Origin: Nissabacter sp. SGAir0207
Lineage (GTDB): Bacteria > Pseudomonadota > Gammaproteobacteria > Enterobacterales > Enterobacteriaceae
Length of the DNA stretch: 37,502 nt
NCBI RefSeq assembly: GCF_005491205.1
Contig: NZ_CP028042.1
Coordinates: 1-37,502, forward strand
Reading direction: 5' to 3'
Position 1 is the first letter of the stretch. The number at the start of each line of letters is the position of its first letter. Shown here one piece after another: positions 8,336-17,079 of this stretch. The notes under the pieces were generated by a model, which made no database searches, was not told where the DNA came from, and worked only from the letters and a program-made list of their open reading frames with translations. Both the position numbers and the translations under genes were made by a program.

Positions 8336-8884
8336 TTAAGTAGTCAGGTCGGCGTCAAAGCCAGTCTGGGCGGTGCCGTCAGGCTCGCTGTGGCGAAAAG
8401 TCAGGCTTTCCAGCGGGGTGGATGCCACGGGATAGAAATCCTCTGGCCCCTGGTAATATTCCATGTCGATTTCATACAGCAGCTGGCCAATGTGGCTTTC
8501 ACCGCCAGAATCCACGTCAATCGTGGATCGCACTTCCTTGTATTGCTGCGTTTGCCGAGTCAGCTCGTAGCTGTTGATCACGGCCTGCTCTACCTGCAGG
8601 CGCAGCCGTTCAAGCGCTTCCTCTGCAAGCAGCGCGCCACATTCGGCATCTGCCGTGTCGAACGCCTCCACGCGCCCGGTGATCCTTACGGTGGTCACGC
8701 TGACGAATTGCGGGGCATTGCGGCCCATCGAATGCTTATGGTCAAACGGCGTTTGAACCATCAGCGCGGGATAGTCAGCGCTGTGGGTCGGCCAGTCGCG
8801 GGGCGTATAGACGCGATCGCCCGCATCAGTGGTGCCAGCCTTAAGCGCGGCAACGGTCAGCTGGCGGATGAGGGCTGAATTCAT
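8336..8884 (-). CDS. Mu gp37-like tail terminator/connector protein
   Basis: A 182-residue protein in the slot of Mu gp37 (between head-tail joining genes and DUF2635). It opens MNSALIRQLTVAALKAG and includes RVYTPRDWPTHSADYPALMV, a pattern common in tail terminator-like proteins, then a helix (ALLAEEALERLRLQVEQAV) and a beta C-terminus. The likely job is to cap the tail tube and join it to the head. An ATGA overlap joins it to the gpFII-like gene. The family call rests on position and general pattern. Confidence 0.6.
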   Translation of the reverse strand: MNSALIRQLTVAALKAGTTDAGDRVYTPRDWPTHSADYPALMVQTPFDHKHSMGRNAPQFVSVTTVRITGRVEAFDTADAECGALLAEEALERLRLQVEQAVINSYELTRQTQQYKEVRSTIDVDSGGESHIGQLLYEIDMEYYQGPEDFYPVASTPLESLTFRHSEPDGTAQTGFDADLTT

Positions 8885-9213
8885 GACGTTTTTACGCGGT
8901 TAAGAATGAGTTTTGACCCGCCGTGACTATCGGGTTGCACGTCTTTCACGACAAACAACTGATCCACGCGCGGAATGTAGAGCCGGTCGCCCTGCTTCGG
9001 GGATGTGAGGAATGCCGAATCCTGGACGCCCAGCACCGGATGGGTGGTGTTGATCGGCGCATCATCGGGTTCCAGCGGTTCCACGTCCTGTGTATAGGCC
9101 CGGTCAAAAATGCCAGTAATGTCATACGCCACGCCGCCAGCGGGGCGGTAATTCACCGCCTCGCCAAACGTTTCCTGCAGGGGCGCCAGAAGGTGCTGAT
9201 CCCAGTCAATCAT
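8881..9213 (-). CDS. Lambda gpFII-like head-tail joining protein
   Basis: A 110-residue protein similar in length and layout to lambda FII. Residues 28-40 (VAYDITGIFDRAY) and the block FLTSPKQGDRLYIPRVDQLFVVKDVQPDSHGGSKLIL match the FII barrel with its conserved DGGS-type turn near the end. FII binds the finished head and gives the tail its docking site. The gene lies where the lambda-like head block meets the Mu-like tail block, so it is the likely adaptor between modules. Confidence 0.72.
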   Translation of the reverse strand: MIDWDQHLLAPLQETFGEAVNYRPAGGVAYDITGIFDRAYTQDVEPLEPDDAPINTTHPVLGVQDSAFLTSPKQGDRLYIPRVDQLFVVKDVQPDSHGGSKLILNRVKTS

Positions 9214-9215
9214 CG

Positions 9216-9464
9216 TCAGCCTGCCGAGATAGCAACGCCATCGCTGACTGTAATCGACACATCGGCAGCCGATGATGCCTGGGCGGCCGCGCGCAGATCA
9301 TCCAGGTAATCCACAAAGCCGATCGCCTTGAGGCGCTCGGCATCGGCGCTGGGCAGCATGACCTGCTGGAGATGACGGTAATACACACCCTCATGCTTGA
9401 CAGTGCGGTTGGCACGAACCACAACGGCAACCATCACGGCTGCCTCTTTTGCTGTACGGGCCAT
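9216..9464 (-). CDS. Small head-completion-region protein
   Basis: An 82-residue protein of a small family often found between major capsid and FII-like genes. The visible pattern is VVVRANRTVKHEGVYYR, then LPSADAERLKAIGFVDYL. It is shorter than lambda FI (132 residues) but occupies the same slot and may take part in head completion. It ends two bases before the FII-like start and begins three bases after the capsid stop. Function is not known. Confidence 0.7.
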   Translation of the reverse strand: MARTAKEAAVMVAVVVRANRTVKHEGVYYRHLQQVMLPSADAERLKAIGFVDYLDDLRAAAQASSAADVSITVSDGVAISAG

Positions 9465-9467
9465 CTG

Positions 9468-10523
9468 TTACACTACCGTCGCGCACAGGGCGGCGTTGAC
9501 CCGGCTCGGGATCACAATCGGGGAGGACTGCATCAACAGGAATCGCTGTGCCGGGTCTTCCTGTACCCAGGTCTTCGGGGCGTAGGCCATAGGGCCATAG
9601 TTGAAAGCCGGATCCATAATGGCACCGAACGCGCGGGTGCCCTGCAGGTCAGGCCCGGACAGAACCACGGTGCCATCCGGCAGCATTGGCTGCTCAACGC
9701 CGTTGTCATCCACGTACCAATCGTTATACAGCCACAGATCCAGCTGGCCCCAGCGCCCCTTGTAGACGGCACCACGCTCAACCTGGGTGCCTGGGTTAAT
9801 CACGTTGCCGTAAGGGCCCATCGCCGGGAAGATGATCGCGCCTTCCAGGGTCGCATCCAGAACGAACGCATCCCAGGCGGCAGAGGTAAACACGATGTCG
9901 CGCACCACGGCCCCGGATTTTTTCAGCACGGTTTTCACCCATTCATTGAGGTGGGCGGTGGGCTTGTTGTACTTGATGGAGGAGGTGGTGGTGTTCGACC
10001 ACAGATCGCTCCCGGACAGGGCAACGGTCAGATCGCTGGCGCGGCCAAAATCGACCTCGGTTTTCTCAAAGCCTTCACCCTCAATCACCACCTTGCCGGT
10101 GGTCAGGGCACTGGCCCCCATCCATTCCAGGCGGCGGTTCAGGATGTCAACCTGGTCGGCCATCTCAAACATCATGTTCAGTTGCTCACGCTGGGCCGCG
10201 GTGTACTCGCCCCCGATCCGCTCGCCAATCTGGCGGCGAATGGGTTTGCGCAGGTCTGGTACGCGCTTATCTTTGATGTAGGCCGGCTTAAATGTGTTGG
10301 TCTGCATGCGACGGCTTTCGACCTGTTTGCCCGCCACCAGGGGCGACACAAACGGCGCCATACGGCGCTGGCCAACGTCAACATCAATGGACACAAATTC
10401 GGTTTCGCTGGTGACGATATTCGGGAAGAATTTATCCAAGAGCCAGTTTTGCGAGGTCATCAGGTTGGGAACGATGCCGACAAGGGTCGCGGTATCAAAC
10501 AGGTTTGCAGTGTGTGTGGTCAT
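9468..10523 (-). CDS. Major capsid protein, lambda gpE family
   Basis: A 351-residue capsid protein (lambda E is 341). It has the family hallmarks: FDTATLVGIVPNLMTSQNWLL at the N-terminus, FVSIDVDVGQRRMAPFVSP, then KDKRVPDLRKPIRRQIGE and, near the end, PEFNYGP-like AFNYGPMAYAPKTWVQEDP and LLMQSSPIVIPSRVNA. It builds the icosahedral shell. A strong hairpin (10537-10556) stands in the gap before its ATG. No unusual feature in the coding region. Confidence 0.93.
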   Translation of the reverse strand: MTTHTANLFDTATLVGIVPNLMTSQNWLLDKFFPNIVTSETEFVSIDVDVGQRRMAPFVSPLVAGKQVESRRMQTNTFKPAYIKDKRVPDLRKPIRRQIGERIGGEYTAAQREQLNMMFEMADQVDILNRRLEWMGASALTTGKVVIEGEGFEKTEVDFGRASDLTVALSGSDLWSNTTTSSIKYNKPTAHLNEWVKTVLKKSGAVVRDIVFTSAAWDAFVLDATLEGAIIFPAMGPYGNVINPGTQVERGAVYKGRWGQLDLWLYNDWYVDDNGVEQPMLPDGTVVLSGPDLQGTRAFGAIMDPAFNYGPMAYAPKTWVQEDPAQRFLLMQSSPIVIPSRVNAALCATVV

Positions 10524-10536
10524 AAAGTCTCGCTAC

Positions 10537-10556
10537 GCCCGGCAAGCCGCCGGGCA
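10537..10556 (-). other. GC-rich hairpin between decoration and capsid genes
   Basis: On the minus strand GCCCGGC, a five-base loop and GCCGGGC form a strong stem about 15 bases before the capsid ATG. No T-run follows, so it is not a clear terminator. It might stabilise the capsid mRNA 5' end or be an RNase processing site. Confidence 0.4.
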
Positions 10557-10630
10557 AAATTTGGACGTGCGAATCCCTGCCCGGTTAAGGGCATAAATTC
10601 AGGATGTTTTTATCGAGGAGGGGTTAGCGC

Positions 10631-11041
10631 TTAAACGCCGGGGCCGACAACGCTGTCACGCAGGAAAATGCCCAGGGGGCGCAGGCCCTCTTTGAGGTTG
10701 GCAACGGTCCAGCTGTCGTCGTAAATGATGCGATTCACGTTGAACGTGCCCATCTGGTAAACGCCGGCCTGTGCCACGCCGCCGGTTGTATCCACGTCAT
10801 TCACCAGGACGCCTGATGGGATCTGGCTGCCGTCGGTTGCAGTGCTGACGCATAGCACGTAGGTGTTATCCGCGGTCACGCGGCCAAGAATGGTGCCGCG
10901 CTTATAGCTGTGTCCGCTGGCCAGCGTGACGGTGTCCGTGACCAGGGGCGGGGTGTTGCCGCCAATCAGCTGATCCGGGATAAAGGTGTCCTGATATACG
11001 GCAGGCTGCCAGGGGTTCTGGCCGAAAGAATTCACGCTCAT
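10631..11041 (-). CDS. Head decoration protein, lambda gpD family
   Basis: A 136-residue protein of the lambda D family (D is 110), with the characteristic LASGHSYKRGTILGRVT motif at about 42-58, where D proteins have AGQLLKRGTVL-like sequence, followed by PSGVLVNDVDTTGG. Trimers cement the expanded capsid. The extra N-terminal 25 residues (NSFGQNPWQPAVYQDTFIPD) are common in phage homologues. It overlaps the scaffold gene by four bases (ATGA). Confidence 0.9.
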   Translation of the reverse strand: MSVNSFGQNPWQPAVYQDTFIPDQLIGGNTPPLVTDTVTLASGHSYKRGTILGRVTADNTYVLCVSTATDGSQIPSGVLVNDVDTTGGVAQAGVYQMGTFNVNRIIYDDSWTVANLKEGLRPLGIFLRDSVVGPGV

Positions 11042-11637
11042 GAGTTGATGCCTTTATGTTGGTTGTAGAGTGCGGTCATGGCGGCCGCCGCGCCCTGGGG
11101 GCCGCGGGTGTCTGGTTGCTTGGCATCGGGTCCCAGCCGGTGTTGCTGGACGCCCTGCATTCGCTGATCCAGCGATAGGCGGCCGCCTTGTGGGACCCCG
11201 AACGCGGCGGCCTGCTCCAGCTGCGCGATAGCAGTGGCAGAATCAAGACTGGTGGTAAGCGCCAGGGAGGCGGCCATGTCCGGGCGTACCCCGGCGGCCT
11301 TGCAGTTAAAGATGGCTGCGATGCGCTGGCGCTCCAGGCGGCGGCCTTTGGCTACCTGAGCGCGGGCACTCCCCTGGTCTTTATCGTCATCGGCACGGCG
11401 ACCTTTGGCTTTCTTGCCTTTGGGTTGGTCTTCATCATCTTCGGCATCAACGTCATCATCCTCGGCGTCGGCGTCGTCCTCTTCGTCTTCGGCGCTTTCG
11501 TCATAATCATCTTCATCGGCCTGCTCATCTTCTTCTTCGGCACGGCGGCCTTTGGCCTTTTTGGCTTTTTTATCGTCGTCGCCTTCATCGGCACGCGGCG
11601 AAAGGCCCAGCAGGTGGGCGAATGGGTTATAGGGCAT
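11038..11637 (-). CDS. Capsid scaffold-like protein with long acidic tract
   Basis: A 199-residue protein. MPYNPFAHLLGLSPRAD is preceded by GGAG six bases upstream, which favours the ATG at 11637. Residues about 20-75 are extremely acidic (Asp/Glu) and framed by two copies of KAKGRRA. The C-terminal half has ARAQVAKGRRLERQRIAAIF, a motif found in the scaffold part of lambda-type C/Nu3 proteins and related head genes. Here protease and scaffold are separate genes that overlap by 11 bases, while in lambda Nu3 is nested in C. The acidic tract could bind the basic inner face of the procapsid. That function is inferred. Confidence 0.72.
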   Translation of the reverse strand: MPYNPFAHLLGLSPRADEGDDDKKAKKAKGRRAEEEDEQADEDDYDESAEDEEDDADAEDDDVDAEDDEDQPKGKKAKGRRADDDKDQGSARAQVAKGRRLERQRIAAIFNCKAAGVRPDMAASLALTTSLDSATAIAQLEQAAAFGVPQGGRLSLDQRMQGVQQHRLGPDAKQPDTRGPQGAAAAMTALYNQHKGINS

Positions 11638-12496
11638 GGTCTTCTCCAATATGTTTTAACAGGGCGCGAAACGCGGCATCTGGCGCGGCGATGGCATCAG
11701 CAAGCCCCAGCTCAACGCCGTTCGCCGCGCTAAAGGTGGCGGCTTGGGTTTCACGCAGAATTTTTTCTGAGATCCCGCGGTTGCGGGCAACGGTAGACAC
11801 AAACAGCTGGCCCATGTCGTTGACGTCCTGCTGGATCGCCGCGCGGGCCTGCTCGCTTAACTTTCGATAAGGGGTGGATTCGGCCTTGCGGTCGCCGTAG
11901 GTGATAATGGTCACGGCCAGTCCGTCATCCTTAATCTTTTGGGTCCAGTCCACGTGCATCACAATGACGCCCACGGATCCCACGCCGCCGGTGCGCGGCA
12001 GAACAATACGATCGGCAGCACTGGCCAGGGCATAGCCGGCGGAATAGGCGCTCTCGGTCAGGACAGACCAAATGGGTTTAGTGCCCCGTGCCCGGTAAAT
12101 CTCATCAACTAGGTCGAAACAGCCGGCTACTTCCCCACCAGGGGAATCAATATCCAGCATGATCCCCTTCACCTTGCTGTCAGTCAGCGCGGTTAAGAAT
12201 GCCTGCCGGATACCGTCATAGCCTGTCATGCCACTGTAGGGCCGCAGGCGGCCCAGCTTCTGCACCAGGGTGCCGTGAATGGGGATGATGGCGATCCCTC
12301 CTACCACGTCATAGCCGGCATCCCGGCCCTGCCGGGTAAAGGCATCGGCGTCCCTGTCAGCCCAGCTGTCCTCCGCGGCATGAATGCGGGTGATGCCGAA
12401 ACGCTCGGAGAGTGCGGCCATAACCACCTCCGCTTTCAAAGGGTGAAGCGCCAGCGGCGTGTTAAACAGGCGCTGCGCCAGGTGTGGCAGATTCAT
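11627..12496 (-). CDS. S49 (SppA/lambda C-like) head maturation protease
   Basis: A 289-residue serine protease of the S49 family, the counterpart of the lambda C N-terminal domain. Visible parts: VVGGIAIIPIHGTLVQKLG (about 63), GIMLDIDSPGGEVAG (about 110), ESAYSAGYALASAAD with the nucleophilic Ser (about 148) and YGDRKAESTPYRKLSE with the general-base Lys (about 200). It removes scaffold and trims the portal during head assembly. It starts inside the portal gene end (ATGA-like overlap) and ends inside the scaffold gene. Confidence 0.9.
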   Translation of the reverse strand: MNLPHLAQRLFNTPLALHPLKAEVVMAALSERFGITRIHAAEDSWADRDADAFTRQGRDAGYDVVGGIAIIPIHGTLVQKLGRLRPYSGMTGYDGIRQAFLTALTDSKVKGIMLDIDSPGGEVAGCFDLVDEIYRARGTKPIWSVLTESAYSAGYALASAADRIVLPRTGGVGSVGVIVMHVDWTQKIKDDGLAVTIITYGDRKAESTPYRKLSEQARAAIQQDVNDMGQLFVSTVARNRGISEKILRETQAATFSAANGVELGLADAIAAPDAAFRALLKHIGEDHAL

Positions 12497-14145
12497 GTAA
12501 CCTCTGGGTCGTCAATGGTTTCGCTGGCTGGCACCTCCCCTGTCCATTCCGGCGGGTTCAGCCCCAGTTCATCAAATTTCTTTTTCTCAATGGCGCGCTG
12601 TTCGAGCACTGCTTCCCAGTCCTCACCACTGCCATCACCCACCTCATCAGACAGGGTTGACAGCCCCGCATCCAGACCCAGAATGGCGCCTTTCTTCTCG
12701 GCCACAGGATCCACCCAGCCACGCCCCGGCCCCATCCACTTGGCATGACTGTACGCCGTGCGGGCTTCCAGAAAATCAGGGGCGCCGGCCGGCAGCGGGA
12801 CGCCGCCCAGTGAATGCACCTCCTCCACAAAGCAGGTGGCAATCGGCTGGGCGGTGCCAATGGCAAACTCATGCCGGCGGCGGGTAAGGGTTTTCCACGC
12901 TTCCAGCATGGCCGCGCGTGCGCTGCTGTAGTTAACGCTGCTCCAGTCTTGCGTGATCTGCTGCGTCGACAAGCCAGTTGCCGCCGTGATGTTTCGCAAA
13001 AAGGCATCCTGGAACACAGAAAAGTTGCTGTAGGGCCGGGCGGCATTTACCGTCGTGATGGTTTCGCCCGGAAAGAGGATCGGGATACGGGATCCGCCCT
13101 TGAGTGAGGTGCGATTGTCCTTGTGAAAGTGGAAGCGCTCATCTTGATAAACGCCAAGGCTCTCCGAGCCGGTGGGTCCCGCGCCGCCCATCGCATCTTC
13201 AACCATCGCAGGATCGTAAGGCGACTGGAGGAACGCACCGAACATGGCGTTTAGGATGGCGCTCTCCAGCTCCGTCTGGTCATATTTGATCAGCATCTTC
13301 ATGCGCTGCACCACCGGGGTGAAAATGCTGCTTCCCCGGTGTTGCGCCGCGCGCTCACTGTCAAAATCATGGATAACGATCGGCCGGCCCCAAGGGGTCT
13401 CACGTGGGATACGCTGCCAGGTCATCGTCTTCTTGCCATCCCACCAGTCGCCCATGTGGGCTTCTCGGATGTGGTAAGCGACCGGGGCACCGTAATCATC
13501 AATCTCCACGCCACCACGGATATGAGCCATGTCATAAACCTGCTGGGGGTTACTGAGCCGGTCGGGATCAACAATCTGGACCGCGGTCGCAAACGTGGCG
13601 CGCCCGGCACCTAGCCGACTGAGGTCGTAATGCATCACCGCCAGACTGTCACCGTCGACCAGCTTGTGACGCAGGGCCAGGCGCAGCATCTGCGATACCG
13701 TTTTTTTACGCTCGATGTCACACCAGCGGCCCTCATCGTTCGCCCAGGTGCGCCATTGCGCATTCATGTAGCGGGCATACTCATCAGCCCAATTGGCATC
13801 GAATGCCGTGTTGCCGGTCAGCAGCTGCAGGTAGCGGTAATCTGGTTTGAAGATAGGCCGGTAGATCGCGCCAACGGCGTTATCCAGAATGCGCGTGATC
13901 GCGCCGCTGGCCCAACCGTCATTGCGCGTCATATCGCGAACGCGGGAAACTACCCGGTCGCGATAGATGTTTATTTCGTTGTCCGGGGACCACAATTGAG
14001 GTTGCCAGTCCGCCAGTTGGTCGCTGAAGGAGTCGGCGGCATCAAACGGAACGCGCCCGGAACCGTGCAGCCCATAAGGCTGTGGGCGCGACGGCGGCAG
14101 TGGCTCCCCGTCTGCCCCTAAAATTCGGACGTCGTTCGGTGGCAT
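12493..14145 (-). CDS. Portal protein, lambda gpB family
   Basis: A 550-residue portal of the lambda B family (B is 533). Typical features: RVRDMTRNDGWASGAITRILDN (about 66), then the YARYMNAQWRTWANDEG segment and DGDSLAVMHYD, QIVDPDRLSNPQQ, and the C-terminal ATGLSTQQITQDWSSVNYSSARA. Twelve copies form the DNA channel of the head. It overlaps the gpW gene by one base and the protease by four. The last 60 residues are Glu-rich as in relatives. Confidence 0.93.
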   Translation of the reverse strand: MPPNDVRILGADGEPLPPSRPQPYGLHGSGRVPFDAADSFSDQLADWQPQLWSPDNEINIYRDRVVSRVRDMTRNDGWASGAITRILDNAVGAIYRPIFKPDYRYLQLLTGNTAFDANWADEYARYMNAQWRTWANDEGRWCDIERKKTVSQMLRLALRHKLVDGDSLAVMHYDLSRLGAGRATFATAVQIVDPDRLSNPQQVYDMAHIRGGVEIDDYGAPVAYHIREAHMGDWWDGKKTMTWQRIPRETPWGRPIVIHDFDSERAAQHRGSSIFTPVVQRMKMLIKYDQTELESAILNAMFGAFLQSPYDPAMVEDAMGGAGPTGSESLGVYQDERFHFHKDNRTSLKGGSRIPILFPGETITTVNAARPYSNFSVFQDAFLRNITAATGLSTQQITQDWSSVNYSSARAAMLEAWKTLTRRRHEFAIGTAQPIATCFVEEVHSLGGVPLPAGAPDFLEARTAYSHAKWMGPGRGWVDPVAEKKGAILGLDAGLSTLSDEVGDGSGEDWEAVLEQRAIEKKKFDELGLNPPEWTGEVPASETIDDPEVT

Positions 14146-14405
14146 CAGTAACGGAACCTCATGGCGCGGCGCGGGCTGTGTCTCATGCCCAGCGCCTTTT
14201 GTAGTTGTTGGATAAGGGATGTGACATCAGCCACACTGGTGGGCTGATACGTCACGGAACGGGTGCCGTCGCCTTGGGTGTAGCTGAACGAGACGCCTTT
14301 TTTACCCATCAGCAGTTCGCCATAGGCGGTCTGCGCATCGGCCAGCATCTTTTTCAACTGGGCAGGACTCATCCCGGCCAGAAGGCCGCTGTTTGGTGTT
14401 TGCAT
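14145..14405 (-). CDS. gpW-like head-tail connector
   Basis: An 86-residue gpW family protein (lambda W is 68). The helices GMSPAQLKKMLADAQTAYGELLMGKKGVS and the hairpin VSFSYTQGDGTRSVTYQPT are characteristic, followed by VADVTSLIQQLQKALG. gpW plugs the portal after packaging and prepares the FII binding site. The basic C-terminus (RHSPRRAMRFRY) is longer than in lambda. Position between TerL and portal is the lambda order. Confidence 0.88.
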   Translation of the reverse strand: MQTPNSGLLAGMSPAQLKKMLADAQTAYGELLMGKKGVSFSYTQGDGTRSVTYQPTSVADVTSLIQQLQKALGMRHSPRRAMRFRY

Positions 14406-14414
14406 AGTGAACCT

Positions 14415-16400
14415 TTATGAGGCGAGTCGTTTGAAGCGACGCTGGCGCGGCGTGCTCGTTTCAACGGGCAGGGCCGCACCGGGCAGCCGCAGATCAGGTT
14501 TAGGCTCAATCACCGCCGGCGCGGTCAGCAGCCGGTCAGGGTGAGCCTCAATCGTGTCGGCCAGCACGTTAAGTTTCAGCCCGGAGTGCAACAGGCCACA
14601 CAGTGCCGCATAGGCATAAACCCGGCAGTCCAGGGCCTCGTTCGCGCGCCCGGCGCGCAGCTCCCACACGCGATATTTGAATCCGCCTGTGGTTTTCACT
14701 ACTGACCGCTCGGCCAGCAATTGGCTGAAATAGTGCAGATCCCGGTCATGCGGATAATGCATGTAGCCGGCTTTACTTTCGCCGGCTGCCGGCGCGTCCA
14801 AGTGAAGCCGGTTGCGGATCACGTCCTTGGCCGAGTTCACGCCGATAATCACTGGCCTGAATGTTGATTTGCTGCGTGAAGACAGCTTTTTCACGGGCCA
14901 TACTGGGGAGCGGGCACCGTTTCGGGCAGATTCACCCTTGATCGCCCATATGCGGCGACCAAGGCGCTCTTTTGCGAACTTGTACACGGACTGCGTATGG
15001 TGGCCGCCTGAGTCGATACAGGCCGCAGTAAGGGCAAAGCCGCGCCCGTCGCCGCGATACCAGACCTGTTTCAGGTAGGCGTCCAGACGTTCCCACGGTT
15101 CAGGTGTATCCAGATCGCCTTCAATCACGTCGTAGGCGACAGACCAACTCTCCTCGTTCCGGCCCCACCCCACCACTTCCACTTCGAGCCGGCCATCCTG
15201 TGTGTCAATGCCGGCGGTAAGCAGGGCAACGCCGTCTGGCACCTCAGCACCATAAACCTCAGTACGCTCGACTAGACTTTTTTCACTCAATGCCTTATCG
15301 CCGGAATCCTCGTATGGCAGGCCCAGCGTGGTGTTAATGAAGGTCTGGCGCATCACGGGGTCATCCTTCACGCCCAGCCACTCCTCTACCAGCTTTTTCC
15401 AGGCGGCGTTAGGAAACAGGCTGTAAGCGGTCCAAATGTGAAACCCGGCATGGCCCTTAAAAGGCCGGGTGGCGCGCCACTCGCCCGCATCAAGCATCAG
15501 GGGCAGACTGGTATGCTGGATAACACAGCCATTGTGCCGGCAGGCATAGTAGGCGGTTTCCGGTAGGCTGTTGCCGGCCTCATCCCGATCCCACTTGATG
15601 CCGTAGGCCGACGTGCGGTCACCCCATTCCAGCACCTGATATTCACCACAATGGGGACAGGGCACGTAGTAGTAACGCTGATCGCTCTCATTGAACGATT
15701 TCTCAATACGGCTCACGCCTTTGACGGTTGGGGTGGAGCCAATGCCGATTTTGCGATTCCAGAATGACTCGGAGCGCTTTTTCCCCAGTGCTATCTGGTC
15801 ACCCTCGTTACCGGCACCGCTGGCGGGATAACCGTCCACCTCATCGAACAGAATGATGCGGCAGGTGATCCGTCGGAAACCGCCGGGGCTGTTGGCCCCG
15901 ACCAGCGTCAGGTTCGCGCCGTTGGAAAAGGTGCGCTTTAAGATCGTCTGGTTGGAGTCTTTGGCCTTCGCACCGCCGGTCACCTCGGCAAGCACCGGCG
16001 TGTCACGCAGCATGGGGGCGATTTCGGTTTTGCTGTAATCCTCGGCGTCCGTCTCACGGGGTTGGATAGCAAGGATTGGCGACGGGTCGTGGGCAATGTA
16101 GTAGCCAATAACGTGGTCGAGGATTTTCGTATAACCGACACGGGCCGACTTCATCACGCTGATCGTCTCCACCGTGGGATCGGTGAAGGCATCCATGATC
16201 CCGTCCTGATAGCGGAACGAGCGAAAGCGGCCAGTTTGTGAGGATGTCTCTTTGGAGAGCATCGCGTATCTGTTTGCCCACTCGCTAAGCCGTAGCGGCT
16301 CAGGCGGCTTTAGCGCCCGGCGAACGGCCAGCAGCAGGGCTTTGAAATTCTGTAAGGCAGATGGCTTATCCGCTGGAGGGTGGCTTCGTTCCGTCAGCAC
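14415..16400 (-). CDS. Terminase large subunit, lambda gpA family
   Basis: A 661-residue packaging ATPase/nuclease of the GpA family (lambda A is 641). Seen: LRLSEWANRYAMLSKE near the N-terminus, VMKSARVGYTKILDHVIGYY (Walker A-like, about 80), ILFDEVDGYP (Walker B, about 185), ACRHNGCVIQ and YVPCPHCGEYQVLEWG (Cys pairs typical of the family), and TAGIDTQDGRLEVEVVGW (nuclease Asp, about 395). It cuts at cos and pumps DNA into the prohead. It starts 35 bases inside the small terminase gene. Confidence 0.95.
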   Translation of the reverse strand: MLTERSHPPADKPSALQNFKALLLAVRRALKPPEPLRLSEWANRYAMLSKETSSQTGRFRSFRYQDGIMDAFTDPTVETISVMKSARVGYTKILDHVIGYYIAHDPSPILAIQPRETDAEDYSKTEIAPMLRDTPVLAEVTGGAKAKDSNQTILKRTFSNGANLTLVGANSPGGFRRITCRIILFDEVDGYPASGAGNEGDQIALGKKRSESFWNRKIGIGSTPTVKGVSRIEKSFNESDQRYYYVPCPHCGEYQVLEWGDRTSAYGIKWDRDEAGNSLPETAYYACRHNGCVIQHTSLPLMLDAGEWRATRPFKGHAGFHIWTAYSLFPNAAWKKLVEEWLGVKDDPVMRQTFINTTLGLPYEDSGDKALSEKSLVERTEVYGAEVPDGVALLTAGIDTQDGRLEVEVVGWGRNEESWSVAYDVIEGDLDTPEPWERLDAYLKQVWYRGDGRGFALTAACIDSGGHHTQSVYKFAKERLGRRIWAIKGESARNGARSPVWPVKKLSSRSKSTFRPVIIGVNSAKDVIRNRLHLDAPAAGESKAGYMHYPHDRDLHYFSQLLAERSVVKTTGGFKYRVWELRAGRANEALDCRVYAYAALCGLLHSGLKLNVLADTIEAHPDRLLTAPAVIEPKPDLRLPGAALPVETSTPRQRRFKRLAS

Positions 16401-16967
16401 TCAGCTCCTCCATAGCTTCGTGAATAATGTCCTGCAAAGCGGCAGTGAAGGCTGTGTCATCGCTGGTCAGGGCAAGGAGGCGCAGCCGGGGGCCATGCTC
16501 AGGGGCGATAGCAATCAGGCGAGTTCTCATCCGTCCGTATTCCTCGCGGATAATGGTCAGCATGTCTTCAAAGGGGAGAAGCCGGCCGGCCTTTTGCTCA
16601 TAGTCCAGCTGCACCAGCTTCGCGTGAAAGTTGGCCTTAACGGTGCGGGCTTCGTCGAATGTGAGGTTGGCACCGTATTCTTTAACGAGCCGTTCCGCGA
16701 CGTCAGCTATGTGCTCTGTGTCGTCGCTGTCACCGTCACCGACTGATCCGCTGTTACCTCGATCCGCAGCCGGAGCGTTACCTCGATTACGGATGATTTC
16801 TTTTTTTTTTCAGGCGGGGTAACAACTTTTCGATGTAGCTCAATGCTGGCGTTAGACGCTTCTACATTCACCTCTTCACCGTCCATAACCAGCCAGCCGC
16901 GCGCCTTCCACATCGTGACGGTCTTCCGGCTGACGTTGTGGAGTTTTGCAAATTCGGCCTGATTCAT
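16366..16967 (-). CDS. Terminase small subunit (Nu1-like), split by a -1 frameshift
   Basis: Two frames together encode one Nu1-type protein. The first (from 16967) begins MNQAEFAKLHNVSRKTVTMW, the winged-helix DNA-binding motif of Nu1. The second, in the -1 frame, covers the dimerisation/TerL-binding part (HIADVAERLVKEYGANLTFD, then KLVQLDYEQKAGRLLPFEDM) and stops at 16366. They meet at a run of ten A holding the heptamer A_AAA_AAG. The fused protein would be about 200 residues (lambda Nu1 is 181). Without slippage the 0 frame gives only an 86-residue product ending at 16707. Either this is programmed frameshifting or the A-run length is a sequencing/natural indel. Confidence 0.78.
16800..16806 (-). 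other. Candidate -1 frameshift heptamer A_AAA_AAG in an A10 run
   Basis: The minus-strand codons GAA AAA AAA AAG end in A_AAA_AAG, the E. coli dnaX-type slippery heptamer. The -1 frame downstream is open for 144 codons and encodes the missing part of the small terminase. Confidence 0.65.
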
Positions 16968-17079
16968 TGGCGTGTTACCTGTTACCTGTTACCCAAAAAA
17001 CGAAAAATTTTTTGCTAGTGAAAACACTCGGTGCGCAATGCCCGCGTTTACTCAGGGTTCTGGGAAGGACCCAAAAAAA
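16968..17079 (-). other. Probable cos / terminase-binding region
   Basis: The 112-base gap just upstream of the small terminase gene holds three tandem GTTACC(T/C) units (16977-16995), an A/T tract with AAAAATTTTTT like an IHF bend, and a GC-richer segment (17029-17045). In lambda and N15 cosB has repeated terminase sites flanking an IHF site next to nu1, with cosN just beyond. The cut site itself could not be recognised, and no lambda-like 12-base overhang is obvious. Confidence 0.35.

Noticed and set aside
11352..11594. Lys/Pro-rich 80-codon frame opposite in phase to the scaffold gene
   Set aside because: It mirrors the acidic repeat of the scaffold and has no ribosome site.
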